Assembly: GCF_002965065.1 (NCBI RefSeq)
Contig: NZ_PTRE01000091.1
Span: 1 to 54,334 of the forward strand
Length of the DNA: 54,334 nt
Source: Escherichia sp. MOD1-EC7003
Lineage (GTDB): Bacteria; Pseudomonadota; Gammaproteobacteria; Enterobacterales; Enterobacteriaceae
Direction: 5' to 3'
Shown: piece after piece, positions 18,856 through 28,166 of the stretch
Layout: each line of letters begins with the position of its first letter
How positions within the stretch are numbered: the first letter of the stretch is position 1
Notes under the pieces: generated by a model
The model's input: only the letters and a program-made list of their open reading frames with translations
Database searches by the model: none
Told to the model about the DNA's origin: nothing
Made by a program: the position numbers and the translations under genes

Positions 18856-19758
18856 ATGGCTTACCAATCTCAAGATATCATTCGTCGTTCCGCGACTAAC
18901 GGTCTGACCCCCGCGCCTCAGGCGCGGGACTTCCAGGAAGAAGTGGCGAAACTCATCGACGTCACTACCTGTATCGGCTGTAAAGCCTGTCAGGTGGCGT
19001 GTTCAGAGTGGAACGACATTCGCGATACCGTCGGCAATAACATTGGGGTGTACGACAACCCCAATGATTTAAGCGCCAAATCGTGGACGGTAATGCGCTT
19101 CTCGGAAGTGGAGCAGAACGACAAACTGGAATGGCTGATCCGCAAAGACGGCTGTATGCACTGTTCCGATCCCGGCTGCCTGAAAGCGTGCCCGGCAGAA
19201 GGGGCAATTATTCAGTATGCCAACGGTATCGTCGACTTCCAGTCCGAGCAGTGCATCGGCTGCGGTTATTGCATTGCTGGCTGTCCGTTCGACATTCCGC
19301 GCCTCAACCCGGAAGACAACCGCGTCTACAAATGTACGCTGTGCGTTGACCGCGTGGTGGTTGGGCAAGAACCAGCCTGTGTGAAGACCTGCCCAACGGG
19401 CGCGATTCATTTCGGTACGAAAGAGTCGATGAAAACGCTGGCAAGCGAGCGCGTGGCAGAGCTGAAAACCCGCGGTTACGACAATGCGGGTCTGTACGAT
19501 CCGGCGGGCGTTGGTGGTACGCACGTTATGTACGTGCTGCACCATGCTGACAAGCCGAATCTGTATCATGGCTTGCCGGAGAATCCGGAAATCAGCGAAA
19601 CCGTGAAATTCTGGAAAGGCATCTGGAAACCGCTCGCCGCTGTTGGCTTTGCGGCTACCTTCGCTGCCAGTATCTTCCACTACGTGGGTGTCGGCCCGAA
19701 CCGTGCGGATGAGGAAGAGAATAATCTGCACGAAGAGAAAGACGAGGAGCGCAAATGA
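18856..19758 (+). CDS. fdoH: Formate dehydrogenase-O iron-sulfur subunit
   Basis: This 300-residue beta subunit carries four 4Fe-4S clusters in ferredoxin-like motifs ([42 protein letters not shown]). It conducts electrons from FdoG to cytochrome b FdoI. A single C-terminal membrane helix (about 258-280) anchors it, and it is exported with FdoG by Tat. The ATG at 18856 (GGAGACG upstream) gives MAYQSQ, the K-12 start. An in-frame ATG at 18832 lies within or next to the palindromic repeat and is unlikely. It overlaps fdoI by 4 bp. Confidence 0.97.
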
Positions 19759-20390
19759 AACGACGTGACACCATCGTGCGCTACACCGCACCGGAACGTA
19801 TCAACCACTGGATCACCGCCTTCTGCTTCATCCTGGCGGCGGTGAGCGGACTGGGCTTTTTGTTCCCATCCTTCAACTGGTTGATGCAAATCATGGGCAC
19901 ACCGCAGCTGGCGCGGATCCTGCACCCGTTTGTCGGCGTGGTTATGTTTGCCTCGTTCATCATCATGTTTTTCCGTTACTGGCATCACAACCTAATCAAT
20001 CGGGATGATATCTTTTGGGCGAAGAATATTCGTAAGATCGTCGTCAACGAGGAAGTAGGTGACACCGGGCGTTATAACTTCGGTCAGAAATGCGTTTTCT
20101 GGGCGGCGATTATATTCCTGGTCCTGCTGCTGGTGAGTGGCGTGATTATCTGGCGTCCTTATTTTGCGCCTGCTTTCTCAATCCCGGTGATCCGATTCGC
20201 GTTAATGCTGCATTCATTTGCCGCAGTGGCGTTAATTGTGGTTATCATGGTGCATATCTACGCCGCCCTTTGGGTGAAAGGCACGATTACCGCCATGGTG
20301 GAAGGATGGGTTACCAGCGCATGGGCGAAGAAACATCACCCGCGCTGGTACCGTGAGGTCCGCAAGACAACGGAAAAAAAAGCTGAATGA
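19755..20390 (+). CDS. fdoI: Formate dehydrogenase-O cytochrome b556 subunit
   Basis: This 211-residue inner-membrane protein has four transmembrane helices. It binds two b haems through conserved histidines, including those in ERINHWITA and LHPFVGV in the N-terminal half and in LMLHSFA and MVHIYAALW. It passes electrons from FdoH to menaquinone or ubiquinone. ATGA overlaps join it to fdoH upstream and fdhE downstream, so translation is coupled. Confidence 0.97.
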
Positions 20391-21316
20391 GTATTCGCAT
20401 AATCCCGCAAGATGAGCTGGGTTCGAGCGAGAAACGTACGGCGGATATGATTCCGCCGTTATTGTTCCCTCGGCTCAAGAATTTATACAACCGCCGCGCC
20501 GAGCGCCTGCGCGAGCTGGCAGAAAATAATCCGCTGGGTGATTACCTGCGCTTTGCTGCGCTTATCGCCCACGCCCAGGAAGTGGTGCTGTACGACCATC
20601 CGCTGGAGATGGATCTGACCGCGCGCATTAAAGAAGCCAGCGCACAGGGCAAGCCACCGCTGGATATTCACGTCCTGCCACGTGATAAGCACTGGCAAAA
20701 ACTGCTGATGGCGCTGATTGCTGAGCTGAAGCCTGAAATGAGCGGCCCGGCGCTGGCCGTGATTGAGAATCTGGAGAAGGCATCAACTCAGGAGCTGGAA
20801 GATATGGCCAGTGCGTTGTTTGCTTCTGATTTCTCGTCCGTCAGCAGTGATAAAGCGCCGTTTATCTGGGCGGCACTGTCGCTCTACTGGGCGCAGATGG
20901 CTAATCTAATCCCCGGCAAAGCGCGCGCAGAATACGGCGAACAACGTCAATATTGCCCGGTTTGTGGTTCTATGCCGGTTTCCAGTATGGTGCAAATTGG
21001 CACGACTCAGGGCCTGCGTTACCTGCACTGCAACCTGTGTGAAACCGAATGGCATGTGGTGCGCGTAAAATGCAGCAACTGTGAACAGAGCGGCAAACTG
21101 CATTACTGGTCACTGGATGACGAACAGGCCGCAATTAAAGCCGAAAGCTGCGATGACTGTGGCACTTACCTGAAGATTCTTTATCAGGAAAAAGAACCGA
21201 AAGTTGAAGCCGTGGCAGATGATCTGGCCTCGCTGGTGCTGGATGCGCGGATGGAGCAAGAAGGGTTTGCCCGTAGCTCGATTAACCCGTTTTTGTTTCC
21301 GGGTGAAGGTGAATAG
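20387..21316 (+). CDS. fdhE: Formate dehydrogenase accessory protein FdhE
   Basis: This 309-residue cytoplasmic rubredoxin-like chaperone is needed for assembly and export of Tat-dependent formate dehydrogenases. Its C-terminal half holds four CxxC pairs (CPVCGS, CNLCETE, CSNCEQ, CDDCGTY) that bind iron or zinc. It is the last gene of the fdo operon and overlaps fdoI by 4 bp. Confidence 0.97.
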   Translation: MSIRIIPQDELGSSEKRTADMIPPLLFPRLKNLYNRRAERLRELAENNPLGDYLRFAALIAHAQEVVLYDHPLEMDLTARIKEASAQGKPPLDIHVLPRDKHWQKLLMALIAELKPEMSGPALAVIENLEKASTQELEDMASALFASDFSSVSSDKAPFIWAALSLYWAQMANLIPGKARAEYGEQRQYCPVCGSMPVSSMVQIGTTQGLRYLHCNLCETEWHVVRVKCSNCEQSGKLHYWSLDDEQAAIKAESCDDCGTYLKILYQEKEPKVEAVADDLASLVLDARMEQEGFARSSINPFLFPGEGE

Positions 21317-21325
21317 ATAAATAAG

Positions 21326-21354
21326 TGCAGGTTAAATCAGCCTGCATTTTGTTT
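21326..21354 (+). terminator. Intrinsic terminator of fdoGHI-fdhE
   Basis: Arms TGCAGG and CCTGCA around a 9-nt loop (21326-21346) are followed by TTTTGTTT. The stem begins 9 bp after the fdhE stop. Confidence 0.85.
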
Positions 21355-21364
21355 AACTTTATAT

Positions 21365-21697
21365 TTATGATATTGCAATTATATATATAAATTCACAGGC
21401 CAAATATATAAACACACACACAAATGCGAGTCCAACTAAAAATTCAAGCAATATGAAAGAGAAACCTATAAATAATACTAATGCTCTTATAATCACCTGT
21501 AAATAAGCCAAAAGATAGCCTCCCATGATGGCAGTGAGGCCAATTAAAGCGTATCTGACGCCAGAATTCATATCGTCTGACAAAATTTTATTCATGACAA
21601 AAAAAGTGACCACCGCGCCCACGATAAAAAGCCCAAACGACCATATATCTTCATCACCATCTGGCGGCGAATTTTTTGATAACCGCAATATTTTCAT
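21365..21697 (-). CDS. Small membrane protein of unknown function
   Basis: This protein of about 110 residues is mostly hydrophobic. Predicted membrane segments are WSFGLFIVGAVVTFFVM, YALIGLTAIMGGYLLAY and a long C-terminal stretch (about 68-110) that may be two segments. A charged, Pro/Asp-containing N-terminus comes first (SKNSPPDGDEDI). Two starts are possible: ATG 21715 has no ribosome site, and ATG 21697 has a weak TGGTG, so I prefer 21697. I recognise no family. It belongs to a low-GC accessory block between fdhE and fabY, where K-12 has yiiF and yiiE instead. Confidence 0.55.
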   Translation of the reverse strand: MKILRLSKNSPPDGDEDIWSFGLFIVGAVVTFFVMNKILSDDMNSGVRYALIGLTAIMGGYLLAYLQVIIRALVLFIGFSFILLEFLVGLAFVCVFIYLACEFIYIIAIS

Positions 21698-21737
21698 ATA
21701 ACACCAGTCATTCATAAAATCTATATATGTTCAAAGT

Positions 21738-21839
21738 CATTCAAGTTGCTTCTGCGTTGGCTACGCTCGCTCACCCTGGTCACGTACTTATGTACGCTTC
21801 CAGGGCTTCACGCTTGCCACCTTGAAACAACTCGAATGA
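21738..21839. repeat. 102-bp palindromic repeat, second copy
   Basis: Outer arms TCATTCAAGTTG and CAACTCGAATGA pair with one mismatch. The inner part contains cctggtcacgtacttatgta and cgcttccagg, which pair around the centre. It has the same architecture as the element at 18731-18830 and is a mobile-looking intergenic palindrome. It lies between two minus-strand accessory genes. Confidence 0.75.
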
Positions 21840-21859
21840 TTTTTAGTATATATTGATAG

Positions 21860-22138
21860 TTAATAGTACCAAATATCAGGGTAATTATCCGGGAACCAGT
21901 TTATCCCATCAGGATCGATACCGGATAATACCGCATAAATATTTTGCCTGTCGCTGGCGCGGCGGCGAAGCGTAGTGTACTGGCGCTTCCAGTCATGATC
22001 GCCCGGCGTAGACAGATTTAAGCAACAACATTCCAGTGCATGATACCATTTACCGGTAAGGCAGGCACAATTGGTATGTTTATGCGGTTTCGCTTTGCCA
22101 TTGCGCCCCCTGTCTTTTTGGGTATTAAATGTTGACAT
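21860..22138 (-). CDS. Small Cys/His-containing protein, unknown
   Basis: This 92-residue basic protein is preceded by a good ribosome site (AGGAGACTAAAAATG). The N-terminal third is Lys/Arg/His-rich (KDRGRNGKAKPHKHTNC). Cysteines fall at about 24, 26, 37, 38 and 39 (TNCACLTGKW, ALECCCLN), which could bind a metal. The C-terminal tail is aromatic and acidic (INWFPDNYPDIWYY). The family is not recognised. It lies 59 bp after the next minus-strand gene and probably shares its message. Confidence 0.6.
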   Translation of the reverse strand: MSTFNTQKDRGRNGKAKPHKHTNCACLTGKWYHALECCCLNLSTPGDHDWKRQYTTLRRRASDRQNIYAVLSGIDPDGINWFPDNYPDIWYY

Positions 22139-22197
22139 TTTTAGTCTCCTGTTAAGGTTACTAAAAATGCGCGTCCTTAAAATAGTTCATTTCCACT

Positions 22198-22410
22198 CTA
22201 ATCCGTATACTTTGCTTTCGCGCGAATTTCCTGCATCCGTGGGCCATGATGGTAACGCTGATGACCGCACATCCAGCAAGAACAACCACAAGGCGTACAT
22301 AGACATACACCAACCGCTCTAACACTTCCGTCACCCGCAGTATGATACCGACAACGGATTTTTTTCAATCTCGCCCTATGATGGCGACGTTCAGCTCGAT
22401 TTCGGGCCAT
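22198..22410 (-). CDS. Small basic Cys-rich protein with CSCWMCG motif
   Basis: This 70-residue protein is preceded by CAGGAGTTTTGTTATG, a clear ribosome site. It opens MARNRAERRHHRARLKK and contains CSCWMCGHQRYHHGPRMQE. I have seen this layout, a basic helix followed by C-x-C-W-x-C-G and a basic tail, in a widespread family of uncharacterised small proteins of accessory regions, probably zinc-binding. The function is unknown. Confidence 0.65.
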   Translation of the reverse strand: MARNRAERRHHRARLKKIRCRYHTAGDGSVRAVGVCLCTPCGCSCWMCGHQRYHHGPRMQEIRAKAKYTD

Positions 22411-22524
22411 AACAAAACTCCTGAGCAGGCGGCACTATGCCGCTTTCACATGAGTTCTGAATGCCTCTGTTTTCTGTATGTCATAGAAAATTCACCATCG
22501 CCGACAATAATATCATTCACCAGT

Positions 22525-22555
22525 GTTATATTATCGCATTAAACGATAATATAAC
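22525..22555. promoter_or_regulatory. Perfect AT-rich palindrome in a divergent gap
   Basis: Arms GTTATATTATCG and CGATAATATAAC pair over 12 bp around a 7-nt spacer. It sits in the 335-bp gap between the minus-strand small genes and the plus-strand pair starting at 22746. Lacking a T-run and lying upstream of both units, it looks more like an operator than a terminator. No regulator gene for it can be seen nearby. The rest of the gap holds no supported gene. Confidence 0.45.
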
Positions 22556-22745
22556 AACTTACTCATCTCCCCCTCATATTTAATATTCGGAGCAGGTGAC
22601 ACATCTATTGTTGCAGGTCATCCCTCTTTGAGTCAACAGAGTATTAAACCAGGAAAGCGACAAATATATTGATTACCTGCTATCCATGGCGCATACTTCA
22701 TCTCAACTAATATAGCGCATTAACAGTAAGGGATAAGAAACAATT

Positions 22746-23282
22746 ATGGATGAGTTAAATATTTTCTATATAAGTGCTGGTTTATGTTTTGTCGGCTTTC
22801 TCTGGATGTTTATCAGTATATTCCGTTCTTTCTTCCCCAAAAAGCGCTACACCTTACCCGCGCCAGCTTTTAGCGGCACAGTAACCTTGCCCAGTACCGG
22901 ACAATACGCGATAGCCATTACTATTCCTCTACGCAGCGGTATTGGCGCAGATCTGCCTGGAGCCGGATTTTATACTGCTGATTTCACCATTAAAGCATCT
23001 GGCGCTCATCTCTCTATTCCTCTACAACGTAAAGGATCGCTGGGCGCTTATATTCACAATAAAGATTTTAGCGGTAATAAAATGCATATCCTCGGCTTAT
23101 TTAACGGTAACCGAAGACCCGGTAATTATGATATTATCTGTACTAACCCTGGCGTTATCAATACGAATTATAAAGTTGAAGTGGTAAGCTATATCCCGGT
23201 CGGTAAGCGGCTACTGCATATGTTACCCGGAGGAGTGCTGCTTCTTGCTGGGATTTTGACTCTTATGACTCAAGTTATTTAA
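22746..23282 (+). CDS. Two-span membrane protein, unknown
   Basis: This 178-residue protein has membrane helices at both ends (about 8-28, YISAGLCFVGFLWMFISIF, and about 156-176, HMLPGGVLLLAGILTLM). The beta-rich, probably extracytoplasmic middle contains repeated small-residue turns. The ribosome site (taaggg) is weak. It is followed 53 bp later by the 175-residue gene. No family is recognised; a pair of this kind could be an immunity or envelope module, but nothing here proves it. Confidence 0.6.
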   Translation: MDELNIFYISAGLCFVGFLWMFISIFRSFFPKKRYTLPAPAFSGTVTLPSTGQYAIAITIPLRSGIGADLPGAGFYTADFTIKASGAHLSIPLQRKGSLGAYIHNKDFSGNKMHILGLFNGNRRPGNYDIICTNPGVINTNYKVEVVSYIPVGKRLLHMLPGGVLLLAGILTLMTQVI

Positions 23283-23335
23283 CCGATAAAACAGGTGATT
23301 AATTCCCTGTTCATTGCTTAAAAGGTATTACGCAA

Positions 23336-23863
23336 ATGGAAAATGAACCTGAGTTACAGTATGCGCAGCCGATTTTTTATCAGGCAAAAGGCGAAAAAAA
23401 GCTGATAATGTGGGCCGAAGGCGATATTCTTACCAACGCTAATGGCCTGATTTACACTGCAGATTCACCAGAGGAAATGCAGAATTTCTGTGAGCAATTT
23501 CCGTTGGTTGATATCCATTGGGACGAGCCATTAATTCTGGATATAGATGCTTTTCTTATCGCAATAAACGGCCTCTCTATCCATTTTCATACCAGCAAAA
23601 GAAGATGTTCATTTATAGTAGATAATTATAATTTACTGGACGATATTGCTATCGCGCTGAAAATTCCCGCCGATGACTATCTGACCAATGAGGTCAGACA
23701 TATTATAGACGGTAAACTTTTCTGGGGATGTAATCTACCCTCCATGACACCAAAAGGGAAAGTCTGGCATCCTCACTGGAATAAGAAAGAACTGTTGGCG
23801 TTGAAAAGTGGTGTGAATACACTAATAACACTGATTTCACAAAAACAGCCAGGACTTTTATAG
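23336..23863 (+). CDS. Soluble acidic protein, unknown
   Basis: This 175-residue cytoplasmic-type protein has no signal peptide or membrane span. It is acidic in its first half (EGDILTNANGLIYTADSPEEM) and has a Trp-rich motif near the C-terminus (KVWHPHWNKKELLALK). It is probably cotranscribed with the membrane protein upstream. The BIME array begins about 130 bp after its stop. The family is not recognised. Confidence 0.6.
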   Translation: MENEPELQYAQPIFYQAKGEKKLIMWAEGDILTNANGLIYTADSPEEMQNFCEQFPLVDIHWDEPLILDIDAFLIAINGLSIHFHTSKRRCSFIVDNYNLLDDIAIALKIPADDYLTNEVRHIIDGKLFWGCNLPSMTPKGKVWHPHWNKKELLALKSGVNTLITLISQKQPGLL

Positions 23864-23864
23864 C

Positions 23865-25130
23865 ATGTCCTTTTTACCACAGAAAACCGTCACAACGGAT
23901 TCTCTCGCATTACCCTGGCCGATACTTTTCCTGGAATTTTTCGTCCGTGAAGTCACGTTCCAGGGTAAGGAAAAGGTACGCGCCACGCTACCTTCAGCAG
24001 ATGGCGATTGCCTTGTAGGCCTGATTAGCGCAGCGCATCAGGCATGTTGGCGTTTGTCATCAGTCTCAAAGGTTCTCACCCTGAAAATCTTTTCGATTAT
24101 GGACAAAGTGCTCGTTGTTCATGCCGGATGCGGCGTACACGCCTTATCCGGCCTACAGAACAGCGCAAATTCAACAGATGGCGATTGCCTTGTAGGCCTG
24201 ATAAGCGCAGCGCATCAGGCATGTTGGCATTTGTCATCTGTCTCAAAGGTTCTCATCCTGAAAATCTTTGCGATTATGGACAAAGTGCTCGTTGTTCATG
24301 CCGGATGCGGCGTACACGCCTTATCCGGCCTACAGAACAGCGCAAATTCAACAGATGGCGATTGCCTTGTAGGCCTGATAAGCGTAGCGCATCAGGCATG
24401 TTGGCATTTGTCATCTGTCTCAAAGGTTTTCACCCTGAAAACCTTTTCGATTATGGACAAAGTGCTCGTTGTTCATGCCGGATGCGGCGTACACGCCTTA
24501 TCCGGCCTACAGAACAGCGCAAATTCAACAGATGGCGATTGCCTTGTAGGCCTGATTAGCGCAGCGCATCAGGCATGTTGGCGTTTGTCATCAGTCTCAA
24601 AGGTTCTCACCCTGAAAATCTTTTCGATTATGGACAAAGTGCTCATTGTTCATGCCGGATGCGGCGTGAACGCCTTATCCGGCCTACAGAACAGCGCAAA
24701 TTCAACAGATGGCGATTGCCTTGTAGGCCTGATAAGCGCAGCGCATCAGGCATGTTGGCGTTTGTTATCAGTCTCAAAGGTTCTCATCCTGAAAATCTTT
24801 TCGATTATGGACAAAGTGCTCGTTGTTCATGCCGGATGCGGCGTACAGAATAGCGCAAATTCAACAGATGGCGATTGCCTTGTAGGCCTGATAAGCGTAG
24901 CGCATCAGGCATGTTGGCATTTGTCATCTGTCTCAAAGGTTCTCACCCTGAAAACCTTTTCGATTATGGACAAAGTGCTCGCTGTTCATGCCGGATGCGG
25001 CCTACACGCCTTATCCGGCCTACAGAACAGCGCAAATTCAGCAGATGGCGATTGCCTTGTAGGCCTGATAAGCGCAGCGCATCAGGCATGGCGTTTGTCA
25101 TCAGTCTCAAAAACCTTTTCGATTAAGTAA
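23865..25130 (+). other. Long open frame running through the BIME array (doubtful gene)
   Basis: An uninterrupted 421-codon frame starts at an ATG 2 nt after the previous stop, with AGGAC about 12 nt upstream. After about 40 unique residues it consists of near-identical 59-residue repeats (DGDCLVGLISAAHQACW...). The repeats are translated REP DNA: the unit is 177 bp, a multiple of three, so the frame stays open. Differences between units are mostly amino-acid changing (R/H, T/I, S/A, I/T), which argues against selection on a protein. A second frame is also open over long stretches. I regard it as non-coding, though its position would allow translational coupling. Confidence 0.3.
23996..25124. 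repeat. BIME array, 177-bp period, seven units
   Basis: The mark cagatggcgattgcc recurs with its ATG at 24001, 24178, 24355, 24532, 24709, 24868 and 25045. The steps are 177 bp except for one of 159 bp, and the last unit is partial. Each unit contains two REP palindromes (ttgtaggcctgataagcgca/gcgcatcaggcat and gccggatgcggcgtacacgc/gccttatccggcc) plus about 75 bp of unique spacer. It separates the accessory genes from fabY. Confidence 0.93.
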
Positions 25131-25140
25131 AGCGTCTGCC

Positions 25141-26130
25141 CTACTCCTCCTCATTCCCGCCTTCTTCCAGCGGCCCGAATGGCTTCGCGGGCAGAACGAT
25201 ATACGTGCCTTCAAACACCGCACCCGGCGTCTCGTCGCCAAAGATTTCGACCTGCATCTGCACCCGCGCTTTTCGTCCGCGCGCCAGACGGTCAAGATCG
25301 CCGCTTAAGGCACCGAGGTCGGCTACCGCCTGCGGTTTGCCACTAATCGGCTTACTGTAACGAATATGCGCATCGGCAAGAATAATCGTTCCACCGAGAT
25401 GGCGTTCACGCAGCATCAGCCAGATAAGCCCCCAACCGGTGAGCGTTGCCAGAGAGAATAAACTCCCGGCAAACAACGTATGGTGCGGATTCTGATTGCC
25501 GGTTTCCGGCATGGTGGTGATAAATTTTTGCCCGGTATATTGCTGAATGCGCACACCCATTTTTTCGCTTAACGGGATATGTTCATACCACGCCTGTTGT
25601 AGCTGTGCGCACCAGTCGCCGCGATGCAAAATATCATCCAGAGTGGCGACAGGCTTAATCATCAAAAAATGGCGAATCGGCGTGGTGGTTGGTGTGGTGA
25701 TTTCTCCCTGATTAACAAACCCCAGCTTGGCAAAAAACTCCACCGCGTCTTCGCGGGCGCTACAGGTCACGCGCTTAACGCCTTCCTGACGCGCCACCGA
25801 TTCCAGGGTCATCGCCATCAGCGTTCCTAACCCTTTGTCCTGCACATCGGGATGAACGGCCATAAAACGGATGGACGCTTCATTATCGGCATTAATATAC
25901 AGCCGCCCTACCGCCACCAGATTCCCCTGCTCATCAACGACCATCTGGTGATGCGCCATCGCATCCCACGCGTCGCGTTCAGAACCTTTTGGTTGATGCA
26001 GAGGCTTACGCAACATTTCCCAGCGAAACTGATAGTAACGCTCTAATTCTTCTTCTGTTTGTGGAACCCGAAGGTGATACATAGCGATACTCTCTCTTGT
26101 TTCCCGTGACACCCCTGGAAGCTGGCTCAT
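25141..26130 (-). CDS. fabY: Fatty-acid initiation protein FabY (GNAT plus hotdog)
   Basis: This 329-residue protein corresponds to K-12 YiiD/FabY. The N-terminal half (about 20-160) is a GNAT acyltransferase fold with the acetyl-CoA loop [10 protein letters not shown]. The C-terminal half (about 185-320) is a hotdog/thioesterase-like domain of the YiiD C-terminal type ([20 protein letters not shown]). It is linked to decarboxylation of malonyl-ACP to start fatty-acid synthesis. Its ATG overlaps the dtd stop (ATGA), so dtd-fabY are cotranslated. Confidence 0.95.
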   Translation of the reverse strand: MSQLPGVSRETRESIAMYHLRVPQTEEELERYYQFRWEMLRKPLHQPKGSERDAWDAMAHHQMVVDEQGNLVAVGRLYINADNEASIRFMAVHPDVQDKGLGTLMAMTLESVARQEGVKRVTCSAREDAVEFFAKLGFVNQGEITTPTTTPIRHFLMIKPVATLDDILHRGDWCAQLQQAWYEHIPLSEKMGVRIQQYTGQKFITTMPETGNQNPHHTLFAGSLFSLATLTGWGLIWLMLRERHLGGTIILADAHIRYSKPISGKPQAVADLGALSGDLDRLARGRKARVQMQVEIFGDETPGAVFEGTYIVLPAKPFGPLEEGGNEEE

Positions 26131-26564
26131 ACCTGCAACCAGAATGTCACGGGGCCATCATTGACCAGCGATACCTGCATATCCGCAGCGAAGCGTCCTG
26201 TTTGCGTGTTCATCTCTTGCTGACGGCAGCGTTCGACGAAATAGTTATATAACGCCTCTGCACGATCCGGTGATGCACCTTTGGAAAAACTTGGGCGCAT
26301 CCCCCGTTCGGTATCTGCGGCAAGGGTAAACTGGGAAACCACCAGCACACTGCCGCCCGCCTGTTGCACGTTGAGATTCATCTTGCCTTCGGCATCGCTG
26401 AAGATGCGATAGCCGAGCACACGCTCGCACAGACGGTTTGCTTTCTGTTCGTCGTCATCCTTTTCGACACCCAATAACACCAAAAGTCCCGCGCCAATTT
26501 CGCCCGTCACTTCTCCCTCCACGGTGACGCTGGCACGGGTTACGCGTTGAATTAATGCAATCAT
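26127..26564 (-). CDS. dtd: D-aminoacyl-tRNA deacylase
   Basis: This 145-residue enzyme removes D-amino acids, and glycine from mischarged tRNA-Ala. Both signature motifs are present: SQFTLA (about 77-82) and the cis-Pro motif [11 protein letters not shown] at the C-terminus. It overlaps yihY upstream and fabY downstream by 4 bp each, within the yihX-yihY-dtd-fabY run. Confidence 0.98.
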   Translation of the reverse strand: MIALIQRVTRASVTVEGEVTGEIGAGLLVLLGVEKDDDEQKANRLCERVLGYRIFSDAEGKMNLNVQQAGGSVLVVSQFTLAADTERGMRPSFSKGASPDRAEALYNYFVERCRQQEMNTQTGRFAADMQVSLVNDGPVTFWLQV

Positions 26565-27433
26565 GGTTCGTCGTCTTCTTCTTGTTCAACTGCTTGTTTT
26601 AGTTTGCGGTATTCCCCGAGAGTGACAGTAATTTCTGCGCCAAGCAAGACGATACACCATGTCCAGTAGACCCAGACAAAGAGAATGGGGATCACCGCCA
26701 ACACGCCGTAAATGAGCTGATATGACGGAAACATGGTGATATAAAGCGCGAAACCTTTCTTTCCTGCTTCGAACAGGATTGCGGCGACAAACGCACCAAC
26801 AATCGCGTCGCGGTTAGGGACGCGGATAGTTGGAACGATGCTGTACAGCAGCCAGAAGGAGAGCCACGACAACAGCAGCGGAAAAATACGCAGCACATTG
26901 TCGATAACGGTATTGAGATCGCTCGCCCAGCGCAGGGAGAGCAGATAGGAACTGATTGCCAGACTGGCCCCTGCCAGCAGCGGCCCCAGCGTTAAAATCA
27001 TCCAGTACACGGCAAATGAGTAAATTTTTGGTCGCGCTCGTTTACTGCGCCAGATGGTATTCAACGCGCTATCGATGGAGTACATCAGCAATAACGCTGT
27101 GACGATCAGCCCACACGCCCCAACGGCGGTCATCTTGTTGGAATTGGCAACAAATTGTTCGATATATCGCTGAATAACATCGCCAGTAGCAGGCAGAAAG
27201 TTGGCAAAAATAAAGTGACGCAACTGAATGCTGACGTCGGAAAACATGGGAAAAGCGGCGAAAAGCGCAAAAACAACGGCAACCAGCGGCACTAATGAAA
27301 GCAACGACACATAGGCAAGATTACCTGCCAGAGTTGTCATATTGTCCTCATCAATGCGTTGCCAGAGTAGTTTTAGCCAGGCCCATAATGGACGGGTACG
27401 GTGCCTGGCTTTGTCCTGAATGGTTTTTAGCAT
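26561..27433 (-). CDS. yihY: YihY/BrkB-family inner-membrane protein
   Basis: This 290-residue integral membrane protein has about six helices and belongs to the YihY/virulence factor BrkB family (UPF0761). The N-terminal motif [20 protein letters not shown] is typical. It was once mistaken for RNase BN. Transport function unproven. Its start overlaps the end of yihX by 7 bp. Confidence 0.95.
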   Translation of the reverse strand: MLKTIQDKARHRTRPLWAWLKLLWQRIDEDNMTTLAGNLAYVSLLSLVPLVAVVFALFAAFPMFSDVSIQLRHFIFANFLPATGDVIQRYIEQFVANSNKMTAVGACGLIVTALLLMYSIDSALNTIWRSKRARPKIYSFAVYWMILTLGPLLAGASLAISSYLLSLRWASDLNTVIDNVLRIFPLLLSWLSFWLLYSIVPTIRVPNRDAIVGAFVAAILFEAGKKGFALYITMFPSYQLIYGVLAVIPILFVWVYWTWCIVLLGAEITVTLGEYRKLKQAVEQEEDDEP

Positions 27434-28026
27434 AACACCTTCGCGAAATAGTCCGGGATGGTGGTTTTATCTTTCACCAGAATACTGGTAATGCCTAGCT
27501 GATTAGCTCCTTCTATATTATCGGCGTTATCGTCGAAAAAGACCGTATCGCTGGGTGAAAAACCTTCTGCCTGCAAAACATGCTGGTAAATTCGAGCTTC
27601 AGGTTTGCGCATACCCAGATCTTGCGACAGATAGATATGGTCAACAGCATCACGGATTTCCGGGTATTCTTCCGGCCAGAAGGTGGTATGCAAGCGGTTG
27701 GTATTGGAAAGCACCACCACGCGATGCCCCTGCTCACGCAGTTTATGCATGATGTCGATCACTTCCGGGCGCAGCGCGACAAACACCGCCTGCCAGCCGT
27801 GAGAGAACTGCTCGTAGCTTAGCGGTAGAGCCATCTCATGACACAGCGCCTCTGCGAACGCTTCGTCGCTAATTTCTCCACGCTCATGTTGATGAAACGC
27901 CCCCCCCATGTGGAAACTCTTCTTAAGCGATGCCAGCGGAATGCGCGTTAAATCGCTCCAGGCTCCCAGCACACGGTTAAAGTCGATATCGACAATCACA
28001 TTACCTAAATCAAAGATATAGAGCAT
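27427..28026 (-). CDS. yihX: Alpha-D-glucose-1-phosphate phosphatase YihX
   Basis: This 199-residue HAD-superfamily phosphatase has the nucleophile motif [10 protein letters not shown] (Asp6), motif II SNTNRLH, a motif III Lys, and motif [14 protein letters not shown]. In K-12 it hydrolyses glucose-1-phosphate. It is the last conserved gene before the variant sulfosugar island. In K-12 its upstream neighbour is yihW; here it is the yihR-like end of the cassette. Confidence 0.96.
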   Translation of the reverse strand: MLYIFDLGNVIVDIDFNRVLGAWSDLTRIPLASLKKSFHMGGAFHQHERGEISDEAFAEALCHEMALPLSYEQFSHGWQAVFVALRPEVIDIMHKLREQGHRVVVLSNTNRLHTTFWPEEYPEIRDAVDHIYLSQDLGMRKPEARIYQHVLQAEGFSPSDTVFFDDNADNIEGANQLGITSILVKDKTTIPDYFAKVLC

Positions 28027-28115
28027 TTTTGCCTCCTTTCAAACCACAAGAAATTAACTGTAGCGGGAAAGGATAGGTTTGGCTATGTGGCAATAAGGGT
28101 AATCTTGTGATGCTG

Positions 28116-28156
28116 ATTGCGAAAAAGCAGAGTACTTTCACTGGCTTTTTCGCAAT
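28116..28156 (-). terminator. Hairpin after the sulfosugar-type operon
   Basis: Arms ATTGCGAAAAAGC and GCTTTTTCGCAAT form a perfect 13-bp stem with a 15-nt loop, just beyond the yihR-like stop. There is no long T-run, so it may act as a stabiliser or a weak terminator before yihX. Confidence 0.6.
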
Positions 28157-28166
28157 AGATGAATGG

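Noticed and set aside
24044..25126. Open frames in a second frame across the 177-bp repeats
   Set aside because: They are translated REP DNA, an artefact of a repeat unit divisible by three.
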